Positions 1 to 8,391 of a stretch of DNA of 48,095 nucleotides are shown piece after piece. The first letter of the stretch is position 1. Every line of letters begins with the position of its first letter. The position numbers and the translations under genes are program-made. Under the pieces are notes generated by a model that saw only the letters and a list, made by a program, of their open reading frames with translations, was not told where the DNA came from and made no database searches. This DNA is from Ilyobacter_A sp963668015 (lineage in GTDB: Bacteria > Fusobacteriota > Fusobacteriia > Fusobacteriales > Fusobacteriaceae), in the NCBI GenBank assembly GCA_963668015.2, contig CAXXCR010000029.1:1-48095 (forward strand), in the 5' to 3' direction.

Positions 1-700
1 AAACTATGGGCTTCTTAGATTTATAAAACGCCATAGCCACCTCTCGTGTGTTAAAACTCCAAAGATCTTCTATGCTTCCTCCGCCACGTCCCGCTATTAT
101 TACATCTATAAACCCCAGCGAGTTCAAAGCCTCTATCCCCGCTATTATCTCCTTGGAAGAGCCTTCCCCCTGCACCTTTGCGGGGTATATATATAAGCTG
201 ACATTTGGGTATCTTGACTTGGCGGTGTTTATTATATCCCTGACGGCGGCACCTGTTCCAGAAGTAACTACTCCATATATTTTGAGGAAGTTCAGGAATA
301 TTTTTTTTGTGCTCTGTGTCAAAGTATCCTTTTTCCATGAACTCTTTTTTCAAGTTCTCCAGTTCCTGGTAAAGCAGGCCTATTTTATCTTCTTTTTCTA
401 TATGGCTAACCAATATCTGGTACTGCCCTCCTGCCTCATACAGGCTGACCTTTCCAAAGAGTTTTATCACATCCCCCTCTTTCAGGTTGTCTGATATTTT
501 CTTATACCTGTAATTAAAGGCCAACACATTTAACCGTGGATCTTTTGTCCTTCAAGTTAAAGTACAGATGCCCACTTTTATAATAGTTGACCCCGGATAT
601 CTCACTCTTTCAAAAAAAAGTTAGAAAGAAGAGGGTTCCCCTCCAGAGTATCTTTTACAAGCCTATTTATCTCGCTTACGCTGTATATCCTGTCCTTCAT
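1..700 (-). CDS. xseA: Exodeoxyribonuclease VII large subunit, partial and frameshifted
   Basis: Catalytic subunit of the nuclease that degrades single-stranded DNA in repair; its partner XseB is encoded at 44677-44895. The start is the ATG at 700, after a GGGG-type ribosome site. The protein is readable only by changing frame three times: near the A/T run at 611-618, near 525, and near 275-290. The stitched reading gives the N-terminal OB-fold (residues like GDVIKLFGKVSLYEAGGQYQ), then the nuclease core motifs GVVTSGTGAAVRDI and IAGRGGGSIEDLW, which are diagnostic for XseA. The C-terminal coiled-coil half lies outside the window. Conserved motifs survive on both sides of each break, so indel errors are more likely than decay, but a true pseudogene cannot be excluded. 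Confidence 0.85.
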
Positions 701-741
701 AAAAAACCCCTTTTAAAAACTGTATTCCCATCCACTATAAC

Positions 742-791
742 AGATTTTAGTGTAAATTTTAAGGATAAGTTTAAAATTTACACTAAAATCT
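742..791. repeat. Perfect 21-bp inverted repeat upstream of xseA
   Basis: Bases 742-762 are the exact reverse complement of 771-791, with an 8-nt spacer. The arms contain the AT-rich core TTTTAGTGTAAATTTTA. The element ends about 42 bp upstream of the xseA start. There is no T tract on either side, so it is not a typical terminator. An operator for a dimeric regulator, or an RNA hairpin in the xseA leader, would both fit. Confidence 0.8.
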
Positions 792-809
792 CCCTGATTT
801 CTCAATTGA

Positions 810-1065
810 AATATTGAATTTCTTGCAAGTACACAAAAACCTTTTTGGTCAAGAATCGCACGAATAGATACAAATACAAATAAAAAACCTTGGTGACAGA
901 GTTGCAGGGAGAAAAAGACTGAGTTTCACAGAGTAAAAAATCAATTAGCAGTTAATAATTAATAGATAATAGAAATATCTGTTCTCTGTAATCTATTCAT
1001 CAAACTAAGACTTTATCTGCGAAACTCTGTGTCAAAAAATAATTTTAGATAAATTGATTATTTTC
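810..1065. repeat. Dispersed intergenic hairpin repeat, copy 1
   Basis: First of three related non-coding elements (others at 7281-7580 and 13017-13290). Shared blocks in order: AATATTGA-TTTCT at the left edge, ACAAAAACCT, GAATCGCACGAAT, AAACCTTGGT(C/G)ACAGAGT, and near the right end GAAACTCTGTGTC followed by an AT-rich tail. This copy is the most diverged in its middle. It fills most of the 424-bp gap between xseA and uvrB, in which no gene is seen. Confidence 0.8.
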
Positions 1066-1124
1066 CTACTTTTAAAACTAGCTCCATTAACTATCTGACG
1101 TTACTGCTGTTTAAATTGTTAATA

Positions 1125-3119
1125 CTAAATCTCCAGCAAAAGATCCTTCAACTTCAACATCTCATCCCTTTTTTCAATGGCCTTTTCAAAATCAAGTTTC
1201 CGCAGCATAAATCTTTATCTCTTTTTCAAGTTTTAATATCTCCTTTTTCAATCTGTTTTTTGGATGTGTACACTTTTTTTATGGTTCTCTACATCCTTGT
1301 CCACTATGTCAAGACCATAATCTAAATTTAGAACCTCTTCTGATATCTCCCTGACTACATTTTGCGGATCTATCCCAATTTTCTAAGTTATATTCCTGCT
1401 GTTTTTCTCTTCTCCTGTTGACTTCCGACATTGCCCTCGTTCATAGATTTTGTAACGATGTCGGCATATAGGAATAACCTTTCCTTCTATATTTCTAGCC
1501 GCTCTTCCCATTGTCTGAATAAGAGACCTGCGGCTACGTAAAAATCCTTCTTTGTCTGCTTTCTAATATAGCCACCAGTGATACTTCTGGTATGTCTAAA
1601 CCCTCCCTCAATAAGTTTATACCTATAAGGTACATCAAAGTCCCCTCTTCTCAACCCCCTTATTATATCTATTCTTTCTAGGGTATCAATATCAGAATGC
1701 ATATATTTTGCCTTTATCCCTAGTTCAATATAGTATTCCGCCAATTCCTCAGCCATTTTCTTTGTAAGCGTAGTTGCCAGGCACCCTCTCCTTTTTCCCG
1801 CACCTCACTCTTATCTCTTCTAAGAGGTCGTCTACCTGATTTGTAGTTTTCCTTATCTCTACTTCAGGCTCTACTATGCCAGTCGGTCTTACAAGCTGCT
1901 CGCTTATACGACCCATACTATGCTCCACCTCGTACTCTCCTGGAGTTGCAGACACATAGACTATCTGGTTGGCTAGCTTTTTAAATTCATCAAATCTCAA
2001 AGGTCTGTTGTCAAAGGCAGACGGAAGTCTAAAGCCGTTCTCTACAAGAGTTTCCTTCCTGGCCCTGTCACCGTTGTACATACCTCTTATCTGGGGCACG
2101 GTTATGTGGGATTCATCTATAAATATCAGATAATCCTTTGGAAAATATTCTAAAAGCGTAGACGGGGTTTCACCAGGTTTTTTTCTGGCAAGATATCTTG
2201 AGTAATTTTCTATACCCTTACAGTACCCTATCTCACGCATCATCTCTATATCGTATTCTGTCCTCTGCCTTATCCTCTGAGCTTCTAAAAGTTTTCCCTT
2301 TTTTTCGAAATACTCCACCCGATCATCCAGGTCTTTTCTTACCTCTTGAACTATCCTTTCCTGCTCACTTTCTTCGGCCAAGTAGTGTGTTGCAGGCATT
2401 ATCATTATGCGCTCTATTCCCTTTCTTATCTTTTGTCCTGTCAGGGTGTTTATCTCCGATATACTCTCTAGTTCATCCCCCCAAAATTCCAGTCTGTATG
2501 CTGTTTCCATATAAACAGGATATATGTCTACAATGTCTCCCTTGACTCTAAATTTCCCCCTATCGAATTCTATGTCATTGCGTTCATACCTGAGCTCTAT
2601 GAGTTTTTCGATAACCTTCTTCCTGTCTATCCCTGTTTTCAAATCAAGCGCCAAAGTCATTTTCCTATATGTTTCAGGCGATCCCAAGCCATATATGCAG
2701 GAAACAGACGCCACTATAACAACATCTTTCCTTGTCAAAAGTGCTGCAGTAGCAGCATGCCTAAGCTTGTCTATCTCATCGTTTATAGAGGAATCTTTTT
2801 CTATATAGGTGTCTGTTGACGGTATATAGGCTTCCGGCTGGTAGTAGTCATAATAAGAAACAAAATATTCAACTGCATTTTCAGGGAAAAACGACTTGTA
2901 CTCTGAGTAAAGTTGAGCCGCAAGGGTCTTGTTGGGTGCCAGAACTATAGCTGGTCTTCCGGTATTTTTTATTACATTTGCAATTGTAAAAGTCTTACCT
3001 GATCCAGTAACACCCAAAAGCACCTGCTCAGAAACACCGTCTTCTATACCTATGCTTATACTCTCTATAACCTTCGGCTGGTCGCCTGTGGGCTCAAATT
3101 TTGAGTGCAGCTTATACAT
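1125..3119 (-). CDS. uvrB: Excinuclease ABC subunit B (frameshifted in its last third)
   Basis: Damage-verifying helicase-like subunit of nucleotide excision repair. Residues 1-440 are intact: Walker A GVTGSGKT at 36-43, the beta-hairpin YYDYYQPEAYIP near 90-100, the DESH box, and YVSATPGEYE. From about position 1795 downward the frame changes repeatedly. All expected pieces appear in order in alternating frames: LIGINLLREGLDIPEVSLVA, ADKEGFLRSRRSLIQTMGRA, and finally the UVR motif LDFEKAIEKRDEMLKLKDLL before a TAG at 1125-1127. Full span corresponds to about 665 codons, the normal UvrB length. At least six indels are needed. Start ATG follows a GGGAGG site. uvrB and xseA share the same low-quality stretch. 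Confidence 0.93.
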
Positions 3120-3146
3120 AAATATCCTCCCTTAAAAACAATTATA

Positions 3147-3174
3147 AATGCCGAAACTTATGTTTCGGCATTTA
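3147..3174 (-). terminator. 12-bp hairpin between trmN6 and uvrB
   Basis: AAATGCCGAAAC pairs perfectly with GTTTCGGCATTT around a 4-nt loop, directly after the trmN6 stop codon. The following minus-strand bases are AT-rich (ATAATTGTTTTT) but lack an immediate T run. It is probably a terminator or attenuator ahead of uvrB. Confidence 0.6.
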
Positions 3175-3891
3175 TTAATAATATTTCTTTACTTCATCAC
3201 TGAGCTTGCCATCTTTACCCTCGATATAAAGAGGTTCCATCACTTCAAGCATGGCCTTTTTCCCCTTCACTGCTTCTAGCATGACCAAATCAGATTTAAG
3301 CCCCGGTTTTGAGTATATAAACCTAACTCTTTTAATTCCAAATTTAAAAGTTTCCAAAAGGTGCGTAAGTTCCAAAAATCTGTTTGTCCTGTATATTATG
3401 TTAAAACTTCCTCCTGGCTTCAGCAGCCTCTTAGAGCTTTCTATAAGTTCTTCTAAACTTAACTTGATTTCATGTCTGGATATAGCCTTCATGCCGTCTG
3501 AGCTTATCTTCCCGCCTTCTAGACGCATATATGGAGGGTTTGTAACTATATAGTCGTAAAAATTCCCTCTCTTAAAGCTACGGACATCCTCATTCAAAAC
3601 TTCTATCCGCTTATCCAATCCATTTAATATAACACTTCTCCTGGCCATATCAGCAACATCATCCTGTATTTCTATGGCGCTTATCATATCTATCTTATTG
3701 TTATCAGATATCAGAAGAGGAATTATTCCGGTACCGGTTCCTATATCCAAAACCTTGCTTTTCTTGTCTATACTTATAAAATGTGATATCAGTACTGCAT
3801 CGACAGCAAACCTGAACCCTGCCTTTTTTTGAACTATTTTTTTTGAAACAGCTCCTAAGTCATCCAAAGTTTCATTTTCATATATAAGCAT
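3175..3891 (-). CDS. trmN6: tRNA1(Val) (adenine37-N6)-methyltransferase family protein
   Basis: A 238-residue class I SAM-dependent methyltransferase of the YfiC/TrmN6 family, which modifies A37 of a tRNA. Visible motifs: the FRFAVDAVLISHF segment before motif I (residues ~26-38), motif I VLDIGTGTGIIPLL, acidic motif II AIEIQ, and the N6-adenine signature NPPY preceded by DYIVT. The C-terminal strands follow normally. It starts 8 bp downstream of the ricT stop, so it is probably co-transcribed with ricT and radC. Substrate tRNA is inferred from family membership; related YabB-type proteins are only loosely characterised. Confidence 0.85.
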   Translation of the reverse strand: MLIYENETLDDLGAVSKKIVQKKAGFRFAVDAVLISHFISIDKKSKVLDIGTGTGIIPLLISDNNKIDMISAIEIQDDVADMARRSVILNGLDKRIEVLNEDVRSFKRGNFYDYIVTNPPYMRLEGGKISSDGMKAISRHEIKLSLEELIESSKRLLKPGGSFNIIYRTNRFLELTHLLETFKFGIKRVRFIYSKPGLKSDLVMLEAVKGKKAMLEVMEPLYIEGKDGKLSDEVKKYY

Positions 3892-3899
3892 AATATCAC

Positions 3900-4775
3900 C
3901 TAATCTTTTTCTAAGTTTTTATGTTCTAAGTCCTCTTTGGCTGAGAGTTTTTGAATTTTCTTAGCTTCACCTCTGTTAAACTTTACATCTTTTAGTTCAA
4001 ACTTCATTATGCCCTTACCTTCCACGTCTACATACATATATCCATTCATTGGGTTTACACTGTTTACTCTTCCCTTGCCAGACTGGGTTTTAACTTGCTG
4101 TCCCAAGGCAGGGAATTTTTTAAGTTCTTTAGAGTACTGTTCATACTCATATTTTATACAGCATAAAAGTCTCCCGCAAGCTCCTGATATCTTGGAAGGA
4201 TTTATAACAAGACCCTGGTCCCTTGCCATTTTTATTGCAACGGAGTCAAATTTGTTTATGAAGGTTCTACAGCATAGTTCCTTACCACATATACCTATGC
4301 TTCCAAGTATTCTAGCTTCGTCACGCACCCCTATTTGACGCAGCTCTATTCTCAACTTAAAAATTGTTGCTAGATCCTTTACTAGCTCTCTAAAATCTAT
4401 TCTTCCTTCTGCAGTAAAATAGAATATAAGTTTGGTTCTGTCAAAAGTATACTCGGATGTTATCAACTTCATAGGAAGTTCATGCTCAAATATCTTTTTT
4501 TTGCAAATCTTAAAAGCTTCGCCGGCTTGTTCTCTAAGTTCTGTATACCTGTCTATATCTTCTTTTGTAGCTTTTCTTACCACAGGTTTTAAAGGGAGTA
4601 CCAAGTCTGCTTCATCTATCATTCTCGGTTCGAGATAAACCGTCCCCATCTCTATTCCTCTAGCTGTATCCACTATGACTTTATCATCTCTTTTATACTC
4701 TCCATCATCTACCACTTCAAAATAATACCTCTTTTTAGTAACCTCAAATATTATGCCTAAAACTTTATATTCCAT
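3900..4775 (-). CDS. ricT: PSP1/RicT family protein
   Basis: A 291-residue PSP1-domain protein homologous to Bacillus RicT (YaaT), which forms a complex around Fe-S clusters and stimulates RNase Y-dependent mRNA processing. The diagnostic cysteine clusters are present: CGKELCC around residues 160-166 and ACGRLLCC around 198-205. The N-terminal half (VLGIIFEVTKKRYYFEV...) is the PSP1 core, and the basic C-terminus ends in a charged tail. In many Firmicutes ricT sits beside holB and a trmN6-like gene; here trmN6 is its downstream neighbour, 8 bp away, so that association is kept. Start follows a GGAGG site. Confidence 0.88.
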   Translation of the reverse strand: MEYKVLGIIFEVTKKRYYFEVVDDGEYKRDDKVIVDTARGIEMGTVYLEPRMIDEADLVLPLKPVVRKATKEDIDRYTELREQAGEAFKICKKKIFEHELPMKLITSEYTFDRTKLIFYFTAEGRIDFRELVKDLATIFKLRIELRQIGVRDEARILGSIGICGKELCCRTFINKFDSVAIKMARDQGLVINPSKISGACGRLLCCIKYEYEQYSKELKKFPALGQQVKTQSGKGRVNSVNPMNGYMYVDVEGKGIMKFELKDVKFNRGEAKKIQKLSAKEDLEHKNLEKD

Positions 4776-4790
4776 TATATCCTCCTGACT

Positions 4791-5473
4791 TTAATCCTCA
4801 AGTAATTCATTCTCTAGAAAACTGAAATAAGAGTTTCTTCCGATGATTATATGGTCAAGAAGCCTTACGTCCAGTTCCTTCAAAAGTTTTTTCATCCTAT
4901 TAGTGAAATTAACATCCTGTTTGGATGGTTTAAGATTCCCCGATGGATGATTATGTGAAAATATAACAGATTTCGCACTGTACTTAAATATTTTCTCTAA
5001 TAACTCCCTTGGGTATATATAACTTTTATCCAGTGTTCCCTTAAAAGAGTTTCCTCTTCTATAAATTTATTGCTGCTATCTAAAAATATAACTTTAAAAA
5101 CCTCTTTTTTTATAAATCCTATATCCTGCCTTAAATATTTTATAAGATCCTCTGTACCGTTTATATGTACCTCTTTCAGTTTTTCCTCTTTTAATATATG
5201 CTTATTTAAGTCCAAAATAAGCTTAAATAAAATATATGAATTTTCTTTTACACCAGAAACTAATTCCAAATTCTCCCTGGATTCATGCAAAACATTGCTG
5301 AGTGTACCAAATTTTTCCAAGAGATCTTTTGCGATAACTTTACAGTCTCTCCTGGGTATAGAAAATGTAAGCAAAAGTTCTAAAAGTTCATACTCTTCAT
5401 TGAACGCATCCTTACCTGTTTCAAGGTATTTTTTCTTTATTCTTTGCCTGTGACCGCTTCTGTAATCATTCAC
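4791..5473 (-). CDS. radC: RadC/JAB-domain DNA repair protein (one frameshift)
   Basis: RadC family protein: N-terminal helix-hairpin-helix region, then a JAB metalloprotease-like domain. Reading from the ATG at 5473 runs to KFIEEETLL and then must shift frame near 5036-5046. The next frame continues KGTLDKSYIYPRELLEKIF, then the metal motif SHNHPSG and LLDHIIIG, to a TAA at 4791-4793. The total of about 227 codons matches the usual RadC length. Molecular role is debated; it is widespread and often called a repair protein. One indel in an A/T run is the likely cause. It sits between cobC and ricT on the same strand. Confidence 0.88.
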
Positions 5474-5499
5474 GCAATCCCCTGCCTTACCTAAGTATT

Positions 5500-6096
5500 C
5501 TAAACCTTGTTCATATAATCCATGTATACAAAATCCTCTGTAAAACTTAGCTTTGTTAATGAACCGTTGTCAACTGAAAACTTCCAATATCCTGAAAGTC
5601 CGTCGCACAGATAATAAGAAAGTATCGCCTGTATGCATCCAAAATGGGTAGATACCAGCACTCTCTTCCCCTGATTTTCTCTTCTTATATTTTCAATCTC
5701 TTTTACACACCTATTTTGAAGCTCCAAAACACTCTCACCATCAGGTATTTTAAAATTTTCCCAATTTTTAAAAAATTCTTCGCAATGATCAGGAAATTTT
5801 TCTAAAAGCTCACTGTGACTGTTCCCCTCAAATATTCCGAAATTAAGTTCCCTTAGGTTCTCTGTTTTTATTATATCCCTGCTAAAGTTTTCATTTATTA
5901 TTTCAGATGTTTCAGTACATCTTCTAAGGTCGCTGGAATATATCACATCTATCTCAGCCCCCTTCAACAGCTCCCTAGACCCTATCACCTGTTTTCTCCC
6001 GAGTTCATTTAATCCGGGGTTTAAATGGCCGAAATAAAGTTTTCTCCTATTGTATTCGGTTTCTCCGTGCCTTATAAATATTAACTCGGTTTTCAT
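5500..6096 (-). CDS. cobC: Alpha-ribazole phosphatase / histidine phosphatase family protein
   Basis: A 198-residue phosphoglycerate-mutase-like phosphatase. The RHGET phosphohistidine motif is at residues 9-13, the second catalytic region is YSSDLRRCTET, and the later histidine is in VSTHFG. The start codon overlaps the end of cobS by 4 nt (6093-6096), so the two are translationally coupled. That pairing supports the CobC role, removing the 5'-phosphate from alpha-ribazole phosphate or adenosylcobalamin phosphate in the last steps of B12 nucleotide-loop assembly. Without the neighbour it could only be called a histidine phosphatase. Confidence 0.85.
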   Translation of the reverse strand: MKTELIFIRHGETEYNRRKLYFGHLNPGLNELGRKQVIGSRELLKGAEIDVIYSSDLRRCTETSEIINENFSRDIIKTENLRELNFGIFEGNSHSELLEKFPDHCEEFFKNWENFKIPDGESVLELQNRCVKEIENIRRENQGKRVLVSTHFGCIQAILSYYLCDGLSGYWKFSVDNGSLTKLSFTEDFVYMDYMNKV

Positions 6097-6821
6097 TTTA
6101 GTATTACCCCTATTAAGAGTACCATTAGATTTGTAAGTTCCAGTACTGCACCAAGTGTATCCCCGGTAACTCCCTCAATTTTTCTTTCCATCAATTTAAC
6201 AAAGAATACCCCTAGCAATCCACATATGATAAGTACAGGCAAAGTTTGCAATCCGATTAATAAAAATGAGATAATAAATGTCAATATTACAGAAAACGTA
6301 ACCTCTTTCTTGTTGGTATACTCAATTATAGATTTTGCCATGCCTACTTTTCTGGCATAAGTTCCCAGCCCAGCATTTATAACTGAGTTCATTCTGGCTA
6401 TAACGGGCATAACCATTATATATCTCCAGTCTAATTCTGCAATAAGACTAGTTTTTAACAATAAATATACAACTATTGCCAAAACCCCGTTTACACCAAG
6501 TCTAGAGTCTCTCATTATTTCAAGCATCCTGTGTTTTGATCTATAGCTGAATATTCCGTCAAATGTATCTGCCAGACCGTCTATATGCAATCCTCCAGTT
6601 ATAATAATCTCACTTAAAACCACCAGTATTGCTACTGTGAGCTTACTATCTATAATTTGCGAGGACAAAAAATATACCCCGGCAAGGAAAGCTCCCACTA
6701 TAAGCCCTATCAAAGGGAATAGTTTAGTTGCCTTCCCCAGTCTTTCCTCATCATATTCAATCTTTCCTGGTACAGGTATCCTGGTCATAAACTTTATAAG
6801 TAACACAAATCCTTTTAGCAT
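6093..6821 (-). CDS. cobS: Adenosylcobinamide-GDP ribazoletransferase (cobalamin synthase)
   Basis: Integral membrane enzyme joining adenosylcobinamide-GDP to alpha-ribazole. Residues FMTRIPVPG near the N-terminus and the GGLHIDGLADTFDGIF segment with its acidic residues are hallmark CobS sequences; SKHRMLEIMRDSRLGVNG follows. Several hydrophobic helices span the 242 residues. It is the first gene of the cobS-cobC pair. No cobU or cobT is in the window, so only the end of the pathway is seen. No B12-box or cobalamin riboswitch is recognisable upstream, although a different structured element with a terminator (6993-7135) lies about 170 bp upstream on the same strand. Confidence 0.95.
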   Translation of the reverse strand: MLKGFVLLIKFMTRIPVPGKIEYDEERLGKATKLFPLIGLIVGAFLAGVYFLSSQIIDSKLTVAILVVLSEIIITGGLHIDGLADTFDGIFSYRSKHRMLEIMRDSRLGVNGVLAIVVYLLLKTSLIAELDWRYIMVMPVIARMNSVINAGLGTYARKVGMAKSIIEYTNKKEVTFSVILTFIISFLLIGLQTLPVLIICGLLGVFFVKLMERKIEGVTGDTLGAVLELTNLMVLLIGVILK

Positions 6822-6992
6822 ACGTATGTCCCCTCTTTCTATTGAATTTAACCTTCATTATTATTATACAGATTTAATCAAAGAAAATAAACCCTATTTT
6901 TAAAAAAAGAGCAGAATAATATCCACTCTTCCTGCAATTACGCTTAAAATGATCTAGATTTTTTATTTTTATCGAAACAAATTACTCAACCC

Positions 6993-7022
6993 ATAAAAAT
7001 AAAAAAGCCACATAAATGGCTT
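6993..7022 (-). terminator. Intrinsic terminator of the candidate small RNA
   Basis: On the minus strand AAGCCA and TGGCTT form a 6-bp stem with a 6-nt loop, followed directly by TTTTTTATTTTTAT. The U tract is strong and the polarity is clearly minus. Confidence 0.75.
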
Positions 7023-7180
7023 TATAAATGGAGATTCTGTGGGTTTAATCATATAAGCCTATGAGGAGGTAAGGCTTTTTTTAACTTATGAATATTTTTG
7101 TATCAATGGGATAATTTTTTAAAACTAGAATCTCCGTTCATATAGTACTCTCAAATTTCAAAATTCCTTTTTATTATTTT
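6993..7180 (-). ncRNA. Candidate small RNA with an anti-Shine-Dalgarno loop
   Basis: Read on the minus strand. A promoter at 7187-7215 predicts a start near 7180. GGAGATTCT (7135-7127) can pair with AGAATCTCC (7038-7030), enclosing about 90 nt. Inside it, AAGCCT and AGGCTT (7077-7072 and 7060-7055) form a hairpin whose 11-nt loop reads TACCTCCTCAT. The loop contains ACCTCCT, the anti-Shine-Dalgarno sequence at the 16S rRNA 3' end. An intrinsic terminator follows at 7022-6993. No sizeable open frame lies inside. It may instead be a leader attenuator for cobS, whose start is 170 bp further on. On the plus strand the same loop reads AGGAGG, followed by T7. Confidence 0.5.
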
Positions 7181-7186
7181 AAAAAA

Positions 7187-7215
7187 ATTATATAATTTAA
7201 AAACTTTTTTGTGAA
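7187..7215 (-). promoter_or_regulatory. Sigma70-type promoter for the candidate small RNA
   Basis: On the minus strand TTCACA (7215-7210) is followed by 17 bp and then a consensus TATAAT (7192-7187). Predicted transcription start is near 7180. The background is very AT-rich, so chance matches are possible. Confidence 0.45.
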
Positions 7216-7280
7216 ATTTGTTTAAAAATTCGAAAAATACCCGATTAATTCAAGTTGATTTACTATTTTGTATTAAGTTA

Positions 7281-7580
7281 AAATATTGATTTTCTCACAA
7301 GTTCATAAAACCTATTTTTTATCACGAATCGCACGAATGGGCACAAATGCAACTACAAAACCTTGGTCACAGAGTTACACTGAGGGAAAAATTGAGTTCC
7401 CCAGAGAATGGAGAAAATCATTAGTTTTCAAGTTTTTTAATTATTTATGAGATTTATGTGATTCGTGACAAAGAATAAATCTTTTGATTTAAAATATTTT
7501 CTATGCAAAATTCTTGTTTTAAAGCTCTGTGAAACTCTGTGTCTGAAAAATCATTTTAGATAAATTCAATAATTTATACA
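7281..7580. repeat. Dispersed intergenic hairpin repeat, copy 2
   Basis: Shows the same ordered blocks as copies 1 and 3: the AATATTGATTTTCT edge, GAATCGCACGAAT, AAACCTTGGTCACAGAGT, a central GTGATTCGTGACAAAG, and CTCTGTGAAACTCTGTGTC near the right end. The left CACAGAGTTACAC and right GTGAAACTCTGTG are near-reverse complements, so a long imperfect stem can form. The element sits between the candidate small RNA and tRNA-Lys. No gene is seen in 6822-7627 other than these elements. Confidence 0.82.
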
Positions 7581-7595
7581 CTAAAAAAAAATAAA

Positions 7596-7616
7596 AAAAG
7601 GAGCAAAGCTCCTTTT
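7596..7616 (-). terminator. Intrinsic terminator after hpf and tRNA-Lys
   Basis: AAAAGGAGC pairs with GCTCCTTTT around a 3-nt loop. On the minus strand the hairpin is followed by a long T-rich tract. It lies 12 bp past the tRNA CCA end. Confidence 0.88.
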
Positions 7617-7627
7617 CTTCTAATATT

Positions 7628-7703
7628 TGGTGCGCCATACAGGGTTTGAACCTGTGACCCCACGATTAAGAGTCGTGCGCTCTACCAACTAAGCTAATGA
7701 CGC
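7628..7703 (-). tRNA. tRNA-Lys (anticodon CTT)
   Basis: Complete cloverleaf on the minus strand. The acceptor stem GCGTCAT pairs with ATGGCGC (one G-U), the D-arm carries AGTTGGTAGA, and the anticodon stem CACGA/TCGTG holds loop CTCTTAA with anticodon CTT. The T-arm is ACAGG-TTCAAAC-CCTGT. The 3' CCA is encoded. It begins only 10 bp after the hpf stop codon on the same strand and shares its terminator, so it is probably cut out of the hpf transcript. Confidence 0.97.
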
Positions 7704-7713
7704 CAAAATTTAA

Positions 7714-8271
7714 TTATTTCCAAACCGGCTCTATGTGACCGTAGTCCCCATCTCTTCTTCTATATACAATATTCAATTCTTCTGTTTCGAAATTCATAAA
7801 TGTATAGAATTCTTGCCCCAGAGCTTCCATTTGCAAAACAGCTTCTTCTACGCTCATCGGTTTTGCTGCAGAAATACGCGCTGAAACTATTCTCTTTTCT
7901 TTCCCTCCTACACTTAACTCACCTTCAACAATAGGCGCTGCCTCTTTTATCCCTCTACCGCCTGCATGTTTGTCATCTCTTAATTTTTCTTTATATTTTT
8001 TAACCTGCTTTTCAAGTACATCCATAACTTCATCTATAGCTGCATACAAAATAGCATCACTTGCAGTAGCCTTTATTTTAGTACCATTTGCAAACAAAAG
8101 CACATCAGCAGTGTGTTTTTCTCCTTCAACTTTACTATGTTCCGCGGACAATGTAATGTCAATCTCCAAAATATTATCAAAGTATTTTTTAATCCTACCT
8201 ATTTTTTTCTCAGCATAGTCTCTTATAGGATCTGTAATGTCTAAATGTCTTCCACTTATGATCATTCTCAT
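7714..8271 (-). CDS. hpf: Ribosome hibernation promoting factor, long form
   Basis: Binds resting 70S ribosomes at the decoding centre and, in the long form, drives 100S dimer formation. The N-terminal domain begins MIISGRHLDITDPIRDYAEKK, the basic region KQVKKYKEKLRD sits near residue 95, and the C-terminal dimerisation domain is recognisable from KRFSAKPMSVEEA-like residues (here SAKPMSVEEAVLQMEALG) and ends in the IVYRRRDGDYGHIEP motif. I chose the ATG at 8271, 9 nt after GGAAG; a TTG two codons earlier is too close to that site. The gene ends 10 bp before tRNA-Lys, so translation-shutdown factor and tRNA likely share a message. Confidence 0.95.
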   Translation of the reverse strand: MRMIISGRHLDITDPIRDYAEKKIGRIKKYFDNILEIDITLSAEHSKVEGEKHTADVLLFANGTKIKATASDAILYAAIDEVMDVLEKQVKKYKEKLRDDKHAGGRGIKEAAPIVEGELSVGGKEKRIVSARISAAKPMSVEEAVLQMEALGQEFYTFMNFETEELNIVYRRRDGDYGHIEPVWK

Positions 8272-8391
8272 AAGCAATCACTTCCTTTCGGCCTAGATAT
8301 TGTATTTTTAGTGTACTAGCTTCTGTTATAAGTATACCCCATTTTAAAAAAAAATCCTATTTTAAATTTATGTTTTTTTATTTTTATATTT

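Noticed and set aside
48..494. Long plus-strand open frame over xseA
   Set aside because: It is an antisense shadow: the minus strand encodes recognisable XseA motifs across the same bases.
6822..7135. Cobalamin riboswitch upstream of cobS
   Set aside because: No B12 box (GCCACTG-like) or the multi-stem core is visible; the structured element there has a different architecture.
6993..7180. 6S RNA
   Set aside because: The size is similar, but there is no long rod-like duplex with a central bubble; the stems are short and far apart.
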